13,743 nucleotides of DNA from assembly GCA_964538345.1 (NCBI GenBank), contig CAZIFF010000018.1, forward strand, positions 1-13,743. Reading direction: 5' to 3'. The stretch comes from JAGOTN01 sp964538345 (GTDB lineage Bacteria > Patescibacteriota > Minisyncoccia > Phycocordibacterales > JAACPR01). Of this stretch, positions 7,408 through 13,693 are shown one piece after another. The notes under the pieces are model-generated. The model was given only the letters and a program-made list of their open reading frames with translations, ran no database searches and had not been told where the DNA came from. The first letter of the stretch is position 1. Each line of letters starts with the position of its first letter. The position numbers were made by a program, and so were the translations under genes.

Positions 7408-7995
7408 ATGAAAAACTTTTTTCAAAAAACAATAAAAGAAAATAAAAAACGTGGATTTACTATTTTAGAAACTATGGTGGCTATATTTATTTTGGTTCTT
7501 TCTATTACAGGGCCCATGGTGTTTGCTCAGTCAGGACTACGTACAGCATTTCTTTCAAGAGATCAAATCACCGCTTTCTTTTTGGCTCAAGATGCAATTG
7601 AGACAATAAAAAATATTAGAGACGATAATGGTTTAGATGGAAGGGATTGGTTGGAAAATATTTATGTTTGTGGTGCTGATACTACACAAAATTGCGTTAT
7701 TTATATTGATACTTTAGCCTATGAACCTGTATCTGAAATTTGTAGCGGTAGCGAATGTCCTATTTTAAAAGTTAATAGTAATAATCAATTTGGTTACAAC
7801 TTCGATGTTGGAGAAAATGCTGAAAATTCTAGATTCACCAGAATTTTAAATGTAAAAGAAGTTGCTCCTGGAAGAGAGTTGCAGATTGTTGCAGAGATTC
7901 GTTGGACTTCAAATATTAGAGTTGGTGGTGCTAGAATTCTTGTACAAGAAAATATTTATAATTGGATTCCAAACACACAACCAGCAACACCATAA
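7408..7995 (+). CDS. Minor pilin, PilV/GspI-like
   Basis: The 195-residue prepilin has a long basic leader, MKNFFQKTIKENKKRG, then FTILETMVAIFILVLSITGPM; cleavage is predicted after G16, and Glu5 is present. The segment ITAFFLAQDAIETIKNIRDDNGLDG is typical of PilV-like proteins (helix ending in an AQ-x-x-IE pattern followed by NIRD). The head has four cysteines (in YVCGADTTQNC and ICSGSECP), which look like two local disulfides. It ends with a Pro/Thr-rich tail, NTQPATP. The role expected from the family is in the minor-pilin priming complex. It starts 3 bases after the PilW-like gene and its TAA is 2 bases before the next ATG. It has no visible Shine-Dalgarno site, in common with most genes here. 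Confidence 0.8.
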   Translation: MKNFFQKTIKENKKRGFTILETMVAIFILVLSITGPMVFAQSGLRTAFLSRDQITAFFLAQDAIETIKNIRDDNGLDGRDWLENIYVCGADTTQNCVIYIDTLAYEPVSEICSGSECPILKVNSNNQFGYNFDVGENAENSRFTRILNVKEVAPGRELQIVAEIRWTSNIRVGGARILVQENIYNWIPNTQPATP

Positions 7996-7997
7996 AT

Positions 7998-8585
7998 ATG
8001 AAAAAACTTTTCAATAAAAAAATATCAGATCAAAAAGGGTTTACGCTTTTGTTTGCAATTTTAGTTTCTATTTTGATTTTAGCTGTTGGGGCTTCTATTA
8101 TCAGTATTGCATTGAAGCAAGTTATTTTATCTGGTGCTGGTAGAGAATCTCAGTATGCTTTTTATGCTGCAAACACAGGGTTGGAATGTGCTTTGTATTG
8201 GGATTTAAATGGAGCTTTGATAGATGATAATGGTGAAGCAAGATATGTTTTTCCTCCTCCGAATTCTGAAGGTAGCAGAAGAACAGATTTAAGCGATATC
8301 TCTTGCGCGGGTACAAATATTACCTCAGGGTCTTCTGTGTATGCTCAAAATTATACAACTTCTTGGGTTACTGAAACTAATGAGACTGTATTTAGAATTG
8401 TAGTTTCAAATAGTATTAATAGTTCACTAGATGATATTCTGTATTGTGCTGAAGTGACTGTGGCTAAAAGTGAAACAGGTGACGTTGTTTACACAACAAT
8501 TACTTCTCAAGGTCTAAACACTTGCGATCCTGATAATGATACACGTGCAGTACAGCGTGGACTTGTGTTACAGTACAGGTCTTAA
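7998..8585 (+). CDS. Minor pilin, PilX/GspK-like, lacking Glu5
   Basis: I place the start at the ATG at 7998, not at an in-frame TTG at 7962, because the ATG gives a normal short basic leader (MKKLFNKKISDQKG) and follows the previous stop by 2 bases. The product is 195 residues. After the predicted cleavage (G14) comes FTLLFAILVSILILAVGAS, in which residue 5 is Phe, not Glu. Lack of Glu5 is typical of GspK/PilX-type proteins, which cap the minor-pilin complex. The helix runs into SQYAFYAANTGLECALYWD, a block of the kind found in PilX-like proteins. Further cysteines are in ISCAG, LYCAE and LNTCD. It is the last pilin gene of the run, and ligA begins 6 bases after its stop codon, so ligA is probably on the same transcript. 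Confidence 0.82.
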   Translation: MKKLFNKKISDQKGFTLLFAILVSILILAVGASIISIALKQVILSGAGRESQYAFYAANTGLECALYWDLNGALIDDNGEARYVFPPPNSEGSRRTDLSDISCAGTNITSGSSVYAQNYTTSWVTETNETVFRIVVSNSINSSLDDILYCAEVTVAKSETGDVVYTTITSQGLNTCDPDNDTRAVQRGLVLQYRS

Positions 8586-8591
8586 AACCTT

Positions 8592-10601
8592 ATGAAATTA
8601 TCAGAAAAAGAAGCAAAAAAGCGCTGGAAAGCTTTGATAAAAACTATTGAATATCATAGGGATCTTTATTATGCCAAAGATAATCCTGAGATAAGTGATG
8701 AGGAATATGACGCTTTAGAAAGAGAGCTTTTATCTATTGAAGAACAATTCCCAGAATTAAGAACATTAGATTCACCAACACAAAAAGTTGGTGTGGCGCC
8801 TAGTGCTGGTTTTAAAAAGATTCGTCACAAAATTCCTCAATGGTCTTTCAATGATGTTTTTAATGAAGAAGAAGCGATTGCTTTTGATAAAAAAGTTAAG
8901 CGCGCACTTGGAGATGTGTTTGGTGAAGTTGATTTAGAATACACATGTGAATTGAAAATTGATGGTTTGAAAATTGTTTTGGAATATCAAGGTGGTAATT
9001 TGATAACAGCAGCTACTCGTGGAGATGGTGTTGTTGGTGAAGATGTGACAGAGAATGTAAAAACAATTTCTGCGATACCTCATAAAATTTCTGCCAAAGG
9101 CGAGTTGATTGTAGAAGGTGAAATTTATCTTCCTAAAAAACAATTCGAAAAAATAAATTCTGAAATTGAAAAAACTGGTGGGCAAATTTATGCTAATCCG
9201 AGAAATCTTGCAGCGGGGACATTACGTCAACTTGATCCTGAAATGGTGCGTCAAAGAAATTTGGATGTATTTTTATATGATATTGCAAAATCTGAAGAAG
9301 AAACTAAAACTCAATACGATGAATTAAATTGGCTTCGTGAAAAAGGTTTTAAAGTTGATGAAAATTTTATTGTTGCTAAATCAATTGATGAAGTAATAAA
9401 ATTTTGGAAAAAATGGATAGATAAAAAAGACAAACAAGAATTTTTAATTGATGGAATTGTTATAAAAGTAAATGATAAAAAATATCAGAAAGAATTAGGG
9501 TATACGGGTAAAGCTCCTAGATTTGCTGTGGCTTTTAAATTCCCCGCAGAACAAACAACAACAGTTGTTGAAGAAATTGCATTTCAAGTTGGGCGCACTG
9601 GAGTAATTACTCCTGTAGCTCATTTAAAGCCTGTTTTTATTGCTGGTTCAAAAGTATCTAGAGCCACACTTCATAACGAAGATGAAATTAAAAGATTAGA
9701 TGTCAGAATCGGAGATACTGTTGTCCTGCAAAAAGCTGGAGATATTATTCCTCAGGTTGTGAGAGTGGTAAAAGAATTAAGACCTAAAAATTCTAAAACA
9801 TTTATATTTCCAAATAAAATACCAGAATGTGGTGGCGATGGAAGCATTGAAAGAATTCCAGGAGAGGTGGCTTATAGATGTGTAGATAAAAATTCTTATA
9901 TTGTTCAATTAAGAAAACTTGCATACTTTGCATCAAAGACAGCTTTTGATATTGCAGGTCTTGGCCCAAAACAAGTGGAACAATTTGTGGATGCTGGGCT
10001 AGTGCAAACACCTGTAGATTTTTTCACATTAAAAATCGGAGATCTTTTGTCTTTACCTAGATTTGCCGAAACTTCTGCCAATAAATTAATTGCATCAATA
10101 AATTCAAAAAGAGAAATTGAACTGGAGAGATTGTTGATCGGGCTTTCGATTGATAATGTCGGTGAAGAAACTGCTATATTGCTTGCTAAAACTTTCGGTA
10201 GTTTAGATAGAATTAAAAAAGCAGAAAAAGAAGAGCTACGAGTTGTTGATGGAGTTGGTGACGTTGTTGCAGAATCAATTTATGATTGGTTTAGAAGTAA
10301 AATTAACATTGAAGTTTTGGATGCGCTTTTGAAAGAGATTAAAATAAAAGAAAATAAGTTTTCAAATAGCGATAATAGATTTTTTGGCAAAACTTTTGTT
10401 TTGACTGGAACACTTTCAAAATTTGGAAGAGATGAAGCTAAGGATATTATTAGAAATCTGGGCGGAAATATTTCAAGTTCAGTATCTAAAAAAACTGATT
10501 TTGTTATTGCTGGGGAAGAGCCGGGTAGCAAGTATGAAAAAGCTCTTGAACTTGGAGTAGAGGTTTTGGATGAAGACCAGTTTTCAAAGCTTGTAAAATA
10601 A
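8592..10601 (+). CDS. ligA: NAD+-dependent DNA ligase LigA with degenerate zinc finger
   Basis: LigA seals nicks during replication and repair using NAD+. The 669-residue protein has the full domain order. An Ia domain (EISDEEYDALERELLSIE and DSPTQKVG) comes first, followed by the adenylation domain with the AMP-acceptor lysine K122 in KIDG. Next come TRGDGVVGEDVTENV, EGEIYLPKKQFEKIN, NPRNLAAGTLRQLDP and IDGIVIKVND, then an OB fold (GRTGVITPVAHLKPV, ATLHNEDEI, GDIIPQV). The zinc finger is abnormal: only C413 and C430 remain of the usual four cysteines, the others being replaced near I410 and in NKNSYIVQ. Helix-hairpin-helix repeats follow (about 455-580, including GLGPKQVEQFVDAG and VDGVGDVVAESI), then an intact C-terminal BRCT domain (about 592-669, GKTFVLTGTL). 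The usual HxxPMLSL motif reads HKIPQWSFND. It follows the PilX-like gene by 6 bases and precedes gatC by 15. Confidence 0.97.
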   Translation: MKLSEKEAKKRWKALIKTIEYHRDLYYAKDNPEISDEEYDALERELLSIEEQFPELRTLDSPTQKVGVAPSAGFKKIRHKIPQWSFNDVFNEEEAIAFDKKVKRALGDVFGEVDLEYTCELKIDGLKIVLEYQGGNLITAATRGDGVVGEDVTENVKTISAIPHKISAKGELIVEGEIYLPKKQFEKINSEIEKTGGQIYANPRNLAAGTLRQLDPEMVRQRNLDVFLYDIAKSEEETKTQYDELNWLREKGFKVDENFIVAKSIDEVIKFWKKWIDKKDKQEFLIDGIVIKVNDKKYQKELGYTGKAPRFAVAFKFPAEQTTTVVEEIAFQVGRTGVITPVAHLKPVFIAGSKVSRATLHNEDEIKRLDVRIGDTVVLQKAGDIIPQVVRVVKELRPKNSKTFIFPNKIPECGGDGSIERIPGEVAYRCVDKNSYIVQLRKLAYFASKTAFDIAGLGPKQVEQFVDAGLVQTPVDFFTLKIGDLLSLPRFAETSANKLIASINSKREIELERLLIGLSIDNVGEETAILLAKTFGSLDRIKKAEKEELRVVDGVGDVVAESIYDWFRSKINIEVLDALLKEIKIKENKFSNSDNRFFGKTFVLTGTLSKFGRDEAKDIIRNLGGNISSSVSKKTDFVIAGEEPGSKYEKALELGVEVLDEDQFSKLVK

Positions 10602-10605
10602 GCTA

Positions 10606-10609
10606 GGAT
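10606..10609 (+). promoter_or_regulatory. Shine-Dalgarno site for gatC
   Basis: AGGA lies 7 bases before the gatC ATG at 10617, in the short gap after ligA. It supports this start and is unusual in a window where most starts have no such site. Confidence 0.5.
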
Positions 10610-10616
10610 AAGCCAC

Positions 10617-10925
10617 ATGAATAAAGAAGATGTATTAAAACTAGCTAATCTTTCAAGACTTGAGCTTACTGATCAAGAGCTTGACCAATATAGTAAAGAA
10701 ATGAGCAGTATTTTGGGTTATATTGAGCAAATTAATAGCGTTTTGTCTGATTCGGATAATGATGGGTTAATTGAAAGTATTGGAGTTAGAAATGTTTTTC
10801 GTGAAGATGTTAATCCAGATGAAACTGGTTTAAATACGAAAGATGTATTGTCTTGTGCTCCAGATGTAAAAGATAATTTTATTAAAGTTCAAAAGATTTT
10901 AAATACTGAAAATGGATCTCACTAA
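10617..10925 (+). CDS. gatC: Asp-tRNA(Asn)/Glu-tRNA(Gln) amidotransferase subunit C
   Basis: The 102-residue protein matches GatC in length and pattern: VLKLANLSRLELTDQELDQYSKEMSSILGYIEQIN is the conserved N-terminal helical hairpin, and FREDVNPDETG is the C-terminal strap that wraps around GatA. GatC has no catalytic residues; it stabilises the GatA-GatB interface of the complex that turns Glu-tRNA(Gln) into Gln-tRNA(Gln), and Asp-tRNA(Asn) into Asn-tRNA(Asn). The last 14 bases overlap the start of gatA, which is the common gatCA order and implies coupled translation. Compared with usual GatC there is an acidic stretch, SDSDNDG, in the middle. Confidence 0.95.
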   Translation: MNKEDVLKLANLSRLELTDQELDQYSKEMSSILGYIEQINSVLSDSDNDGLIESIGVRNVFREDVNPDETGLNTKDVLSCAPDVKDNFIKVQKILNTENGSH

Positions 10926-12321
10926 ACTTACAATAAAAGAAGCACACGATAAGCTTGTCGCAAAAGAAATTACGGCAGTAGATTTAGCTAATGCTTATTT
11001 ACAAAAAATTAAAGAAAAAAATTCTGATATAAATGCATATCTGACAATTTTCGATGATGTTATGACACAAGCAGAAGAAGCTCAGAAAAAAATTGATGCA
11101 GGCGAGGCGACTTTACTAACAGGTATTCCAATTTCAATCAAAGATAATATTTGTATGAAAGGTCGCCGCACTACTGCTGGTTCTAAAATTTTAGAAAATT
11201 ATGTGGCTCCATATTCTGCAACTGCAATTTTAAAATTAGATGAACAAAAGCCAATTTATTTAGGAAAGACAAACACTGATGAATTTGCTCAAGGTGCTTC
11301 AACTGAAAATAGTGCATATGGAGTAACAAAAAATCCACACGACTCATCTAGGGTTGCCGGAGGTTCTTCTGGTGGTGCCACAGCGTCTGTGGCAGCTGGT
11401 TTAGCTTTGGGCGGCTTTGGTTCTGATACTGGAGGATCTATTAGAGAGCCAGCGAGCTTCTGTGGAGTTGTGGGTCTTAAACCAACATACGGCAGCGTTT
11501 CTCGTTATGGTCTTATTGCTATGGCAAGTTCATTTGATGTGATTAGTCCAACAGCAAAGACTGTCGAAGATGTGGAAATTCTTTTTGATGCAGTGCGTGG
11601 AAAAGATGAATTAGATTCAACAAGCCATGAAAATTTAAATTCAGACGGAAGTGTAAAAACAGTCGGTGTGCCTTATGATTTTTTGAAAGAAGGAATTGAT
11701 GAAGATGTTTTGAAATCTTTTAATGATGGAATAGAAAAATTAAAAGCAGAAGGTTATGAAATAAAAGATATAAAAATTCCTGGAATTGAAAACTCACTTT
11801 CTGTTTATTATGTTTTGGTGCCAGCAGAAGTTTCTTCAAACATGGCTAGATATGATGGTGTGAAATTTGGTGAAAAAATTGAAGGAAAAGATTTGCTTGA
11901 TACATACATGAAAACTCGCGGACAGCTTTTGGGTCCAGAAGTAAAAAGAAGAATAATGTTGGGAACTTATGTTTTGTCTGCTGGATACGCGGATCAGTTT
12001 TATAGAAAAGCATGGCAAGTTAGAAACATGTTGAGACAAAATGTTCAAAAAGTTTTTGAAGAAGTTGATATTATTGCTATGCCTGTGGCACCTACTCCCG
12101 CTTTTAAGATTGGTGAGAAATCAAATGATCCATTACAAATGTATTTAATAGATGTGTTTACAGTGTTTGCGAATGTTGTAGGTGTTCCAGCTATTTCTGT
12201 TCCTGGAAATTCTGTAAATCGTGAAGGAAAAGATCTTCCTGTGGGAATGCAATTTATTTCTGCGCACTATAATGAAAAAAAGCTCTTTGAGATTGGCAAA
12301 AAGTTTGAGAAAATAAAATAG
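10912..12321 (+). CDS. gatA: Asp-tRNA(Asn)/Glu-tRNA(Gln) amidotransferase subunit A
   Basis: GatA is the glutaminase of the tRNA-dependent amidotransferase: it frees ammonia from glutamine, which travels to GatB. The 469-residue protein has the amidase-signature triad. K77 is in PISIKDNICMKG, the cis-serine is at 152/153 in VAGGSSGGATASVAAG, and the nucleophile S176 is in GSDTGGSIREPASF. The following CGVVGLKPTYGSVSRYGLIAMASSFD block is highly typical of GatA. Near the C-terminus, MPVAPTPAFKIGE and the VVGVPAISVP stretch are also family features. Length is near the usual 480-490, and no damage is seen. The start ATG lies inside the end of gatC (14-base overlap) with no Shine-Dalgarno site. 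It ends in TAG, 2 bases before the next gene. gatB is not in this window; in many genomes it is adjacent, so it is unlinked or lies further away here. Confidence 0.97.
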   Translation: MDLTKLTIKEAHDKLVAKEITAVDLANAYLQKIKEKNSDINAYLTIFDDVMTQAEEAQKKIDAGEATLLTGIPISIKDNICMKGRRTTAGSKILENYVAPYSATAILKLDEQKPIYLGKTNTDEFAQGASTENSAYGVTKNPHDSSRVAGGSSGGATASVAAGLALGGFGSDTGGSIREPASFCGVVGLKPTYGSVSRYGLIAMASSFDVISPTAKTVEDVEILFDAVRGKDELDSTSHENLNSDGSVKTVGVPYDFLKEGIDEDVLKSFNDGIEKLKAEGYEIKDIKIPGIENSLSVYYVLVPAEVSSNMARYDGVKFGEKIEGKDLLDTYMKTRGQLLGPEVKRRIMLGTYVLSAGYADQFYRKAWQVRNMLRQNVQKVFEEVDIIAMPVAPTPAFKIGEKSNDPLQMYLIDVFTVFANVVGVPAISVPGNSVNREGKDLPVGMQFISAHYNEKKLFEIGKKFEKIK

Positions 12322-12323
12322 AT

Positions 12324-13349
12324 ATGGCAGATAAGCCGAAAGGTAAAGCAGATGCAGGTGATGGTTCAAACCATTTATTAGGGACAGTTATTACAATAAT
12401 AATTGTTATTTTTATTGCTAGTCATTATGTTGAGAAATTAGGAACATATGTTGATGAAAGAAATTTAGGCGCTTCTGCTGGAGATGGGCAATTAAGAATT
12501 CTTCCTGCTGGTGATTTAGAAGTTGGCAAAAAAATAATAAATTCAGTTAATACAAAAGTAAGGCAAACAATGGGAGGCGCAATTGTTGGTGAACAATCAA
12601 AAAGAGCGATTGGAAAAATATTAGAAGGTCCAGTTGAAGCCTTTGGACAAAATTGGTTGAGAGTTGATTATGAAGATGTGCCAGATGGTTGGGTGTCTGC
12701 AAATGATGTCACATCAAAAGTTGGTTTCTTTAGAGCTTTAAATATATTGCCAATAGTTTTGGATATCTTTAGACCAATTGGAATAATTTTGGCAATTATA
12801 TTTTTTGCGCTGATTATTTTTATTTCTTCAAAACAAAAGAAAGTTGAAAAATTGATTCAAAATAAAAAGAGAGTTGAACAAGAATCATTTATCAGAAAAA
12901 TTGAAAATAATTCAATAAAAGAAGATGAACCTATTAATTTAGCGAGTCTGGGATTGCCTTCAAATCTACCAACTGGCGATGCGAGCGATATTGGGTTTAG
13001 TTTCCAAGTAGAAGAACAAACTCCAACTGGTCCAAAAAATCAAAGATGGGAGAGGGTAAAAGATTTAATGAATTCTCATACTGCAAGTGATTGGCGACAG
13101 GCTATTATTGAAGCCGATATTATTTTAGATGAAATGTTGGATCGAATAGGATATGACGGTGAATCAATTGGAGATAGATTGAAACAAGTGGAAGAAAGTG
13201 ATTTTGTTACTTTGAACAAAGCTTGGGAGGCGCATAAAATCAGAAATCACATTGCTCACCGCGGTGGAGATTTTGTATTTTCAAAATCAGAAGCCGATCG
13301 TGTTATCAGATTATACGAGCAAGTTTTTGAAGAGTTTTATTATATTTAA
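12324..13349 (+). CDS. Unassigned membrane protein: TM, SH3-like domain, TM, HEPN-like domain
   Basis: I do not recognise a named family for this 341-residue protein. Residues 1-16 are polar and charged. A hydrophobic helix follows at about 18-34. Residues about 76-131 look like an SH3b-type fold (IVGEQSKRAIGKILEGPVEAFGQNWLRVDY, then DGWVSANDV). A second hydrophobic helix is at about 143-168. A Lys/Glu-rich, probably coiled segment (170-197) and an acidic linker come next. The C-terminal part (about 241-341) is all-helical and resembles HEPN domains: WRQAIIEADIILDEMLDRIG, then HKIRNHIAHRGG with the Rx4H motif (R307, H312), then SKSEADRVIRLYEQVF. HEPN proteins are often RNases or nucleotide-binding partners, but many lack activity. 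The two membrane helices predict the SH3 part outside and both termini inside. It starts 2 bases after gatA and its stop abuts the tRNA promoter. Confidence 0.7.
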   Translation: MADKPKGKADAGDGSNHLLGTVITIIIVIFIASHYVEKLGTYVDERNLGASAGDGQLRILPAGDLEVGKKIINSVNTKVRQTMGGAIVGEQSKRAIGKILEGPVEAFGQNWLRVDYEDVPDGWVSANDVTSKVGFFRALNILPIVLDIFRPIGIILAIIFFALIIFISSKQKKVEKLIQNKKRVEQESFIRKIENNSIKEDEPINLASLGLPSNLPTGDASDIGFSFQVEEQTPTGPKNQRWERVKDLMNSHTASDWRQAIIEADIILDEMLDRIGYDGESIGDRLKQVEESDFVTLNKAWEAHKIRNHIAHRGGDFVFSKSEADRVIRLYEQVFEEFYYI

Positions 13350-13350
13350 A

Positions 13351-13379
13351 TTGACGAATTGAGGTTTTTTGTGTAGTAT
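13351..13379 (+). promoter_or_regulatory. Promoter of the initiator tRNA gene
   Basis: TTGACG (13351-13356) and TAGTAT (13374-13379) are separated by 17 bases, which is close to the housekeeping sigma consensus. The -35 starts 2 bases after the stop codon of the upstream gene. Transcription would start near 13386, giving a leader of about 25 bases that holds a small hairpin, TCCAA/TTGGA (13389-13401). Confidence 0.8.
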
Positions 13380-13410
13380 TTTAGCCAGTCCAATTTTTGG
13401 ATTTATAGAT

Positions 13411-13481
13411 CGCGGGGTAGAGGAGTAGTACCTCGAGAGGCTCATAACCTCTAGTCCTCGGTGCAATTCCGGGCCCCGCAA
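13411..13481 (+). tRNA. Initiator tRNA-fMet (CAT)
   Basis: The cloverleaf is complete. Acceptor CGCGGGG pairs with CCCCGCA and has the C1-A72 mismatch that marks bacterial initiators and permits formylation. D-stem GAGG/CCTC has A11-U24, another initiator trait. The anticodon loop is CTCATAA, the T-stem is CTCGG/CCGGG with one G-U pair, and the discriminator is A. The 3' CCA is not encoded (CAA follows), so a CCA-adding enzyme is needed. There are two unusual points. The D-loop AGTAGTA has A at position 18, with T-loop TGCAATT carrying G at 55, so the normal G18-U55 elbow pair is absent. The anticodon stem AGAGG/CCTCT has A29-U41 instead of the first of the three G-C pairs typical of initiators. 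Confidence 0.95.
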
Positions 13482-13492
13482 CAAGAGATAAA

Positions 13493-13530
13493 CAAGCAAA
13501 AATCGCGCCAGAAGGCGCGATTTTTGCTTG
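13493..13530 (+). terminator. Strong intrinsic terminator after tRNA-fMet
   Basis: A perfect 17-bp stem (13493-13509 with 13514-13530) closes an AGAA loop. The top is GCGCC/GGCGC and a T5 run is in the descending arm. It starts 12 bases after the tRNA. The matching A run makes it symmetrical. The base of its stem shares AAAAATCG/CGATTTTT with the terminator at 4773. Confidence 0.95.
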
Positions 13531-13555
13531 AAAAAGCTGAAATTTGTATTATAGT
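13528..13555 (+). promoter_or_regulatory. Promoter of the second tRNA gene, overlapping the terminator end
   Basis: TTGAAA (13528-13533) and TATAGT (13550-13555) are 16 bases apart. The first three bases of the -35 box are the last three bases of the terminator stem. The transcript would start near 13562, a few bases before the tRNA. Confidence 0.7.
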
Positions 13556-13565
13556 GTCATTTACA

Positions 13566-13639
13566 CCCGGGGTAGCTCAGTTGGTTAGAGCGTAGCACTC
13601 ATAAAGCTAAGGTCGACGGTTCAATTCCGTCCCTCGGGA
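13566..13639 (+). tRNA. tRNA with CAT anticodon, elongator Met (or Ile2)
   Basis: The cloverleaf is complete: acceptor CCCGGGG/CCTCGGG with one G-U pair, D-arm GCTC-AGTTGGTTA-GAGC, anticodon loop CTCATAA, variable loop AGGTC, T-arm GACGG-TTCAATT-CCGTC, and discriminator A. The elbow bases GG and TTC are normal, unlike the initiator next door. C1-G72 pairs, so it is not an initiator. The closing pair of the anticodon loop is an A31/A39 mismatch. CCA is not encoded (CTA follows). A CAT anticodon may also be read as Ile2 after lysidine modification; the sequence alone does not settle this, but elongator Met is the simpler call. Confidence 0.85.
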
Positions 13640-13644
13640 CTAGG

Positions 13645-13673
13645 TTGCTCCAAGTGTTCTTATTTGGTAGATT
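13645..13673 (+). promoter_or_regulatory. Candidate promoter of the tRNA-Asp gene
   Basis: TTGCTC (13645-13650) and TAGATT (13668-13673) are 17 bases apart, with TG at 13665-13666 giving an extended -10. The -10 is part of a 12-bp palindrome, TAGATTAATCTA (13668-13679). No terminator separates it from the tRNA upstream, so read-through transcription is also possible. Confidence 0.5.
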
Positions 13674-13693
13674 AATCTAACGCATTACAAAAT

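Noticed and set aside
7962..7964. TTG start for the PilX-like gene
   Set aside because: It lies deep inside the PilV-like gene and adds 12 residues before a normal basic leader; the ATG at 7998 gives a standard prepilin.
10280..10618. Antisense open frame opposite the end of ligA
   Set aside because: It mirrors the BRCT domain coding sequence and has no recognisable features or start signals.
12324..13349. HEPN-MNT toxin-antitoxin interpretation of the last protein gene
   Set aside because: No nucleotidyltransferase partner lies beside it and the HEPN-like part is fused to membrane segments, so a standard toxin module is not supported.
13389..13401. TCCAA/TTGGA hairpin as a terminator of the gene ending at 13349
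   Set aside because: The stem has five base pairs and no T run follows; it lies in the leader of the tRNA transcript.
13311..13499. Minus-strand open frame across the initiator tRNA
   Set aside because: It covers a tRNA gene, a promoter and part of a terminator, so it is not a protein gene.
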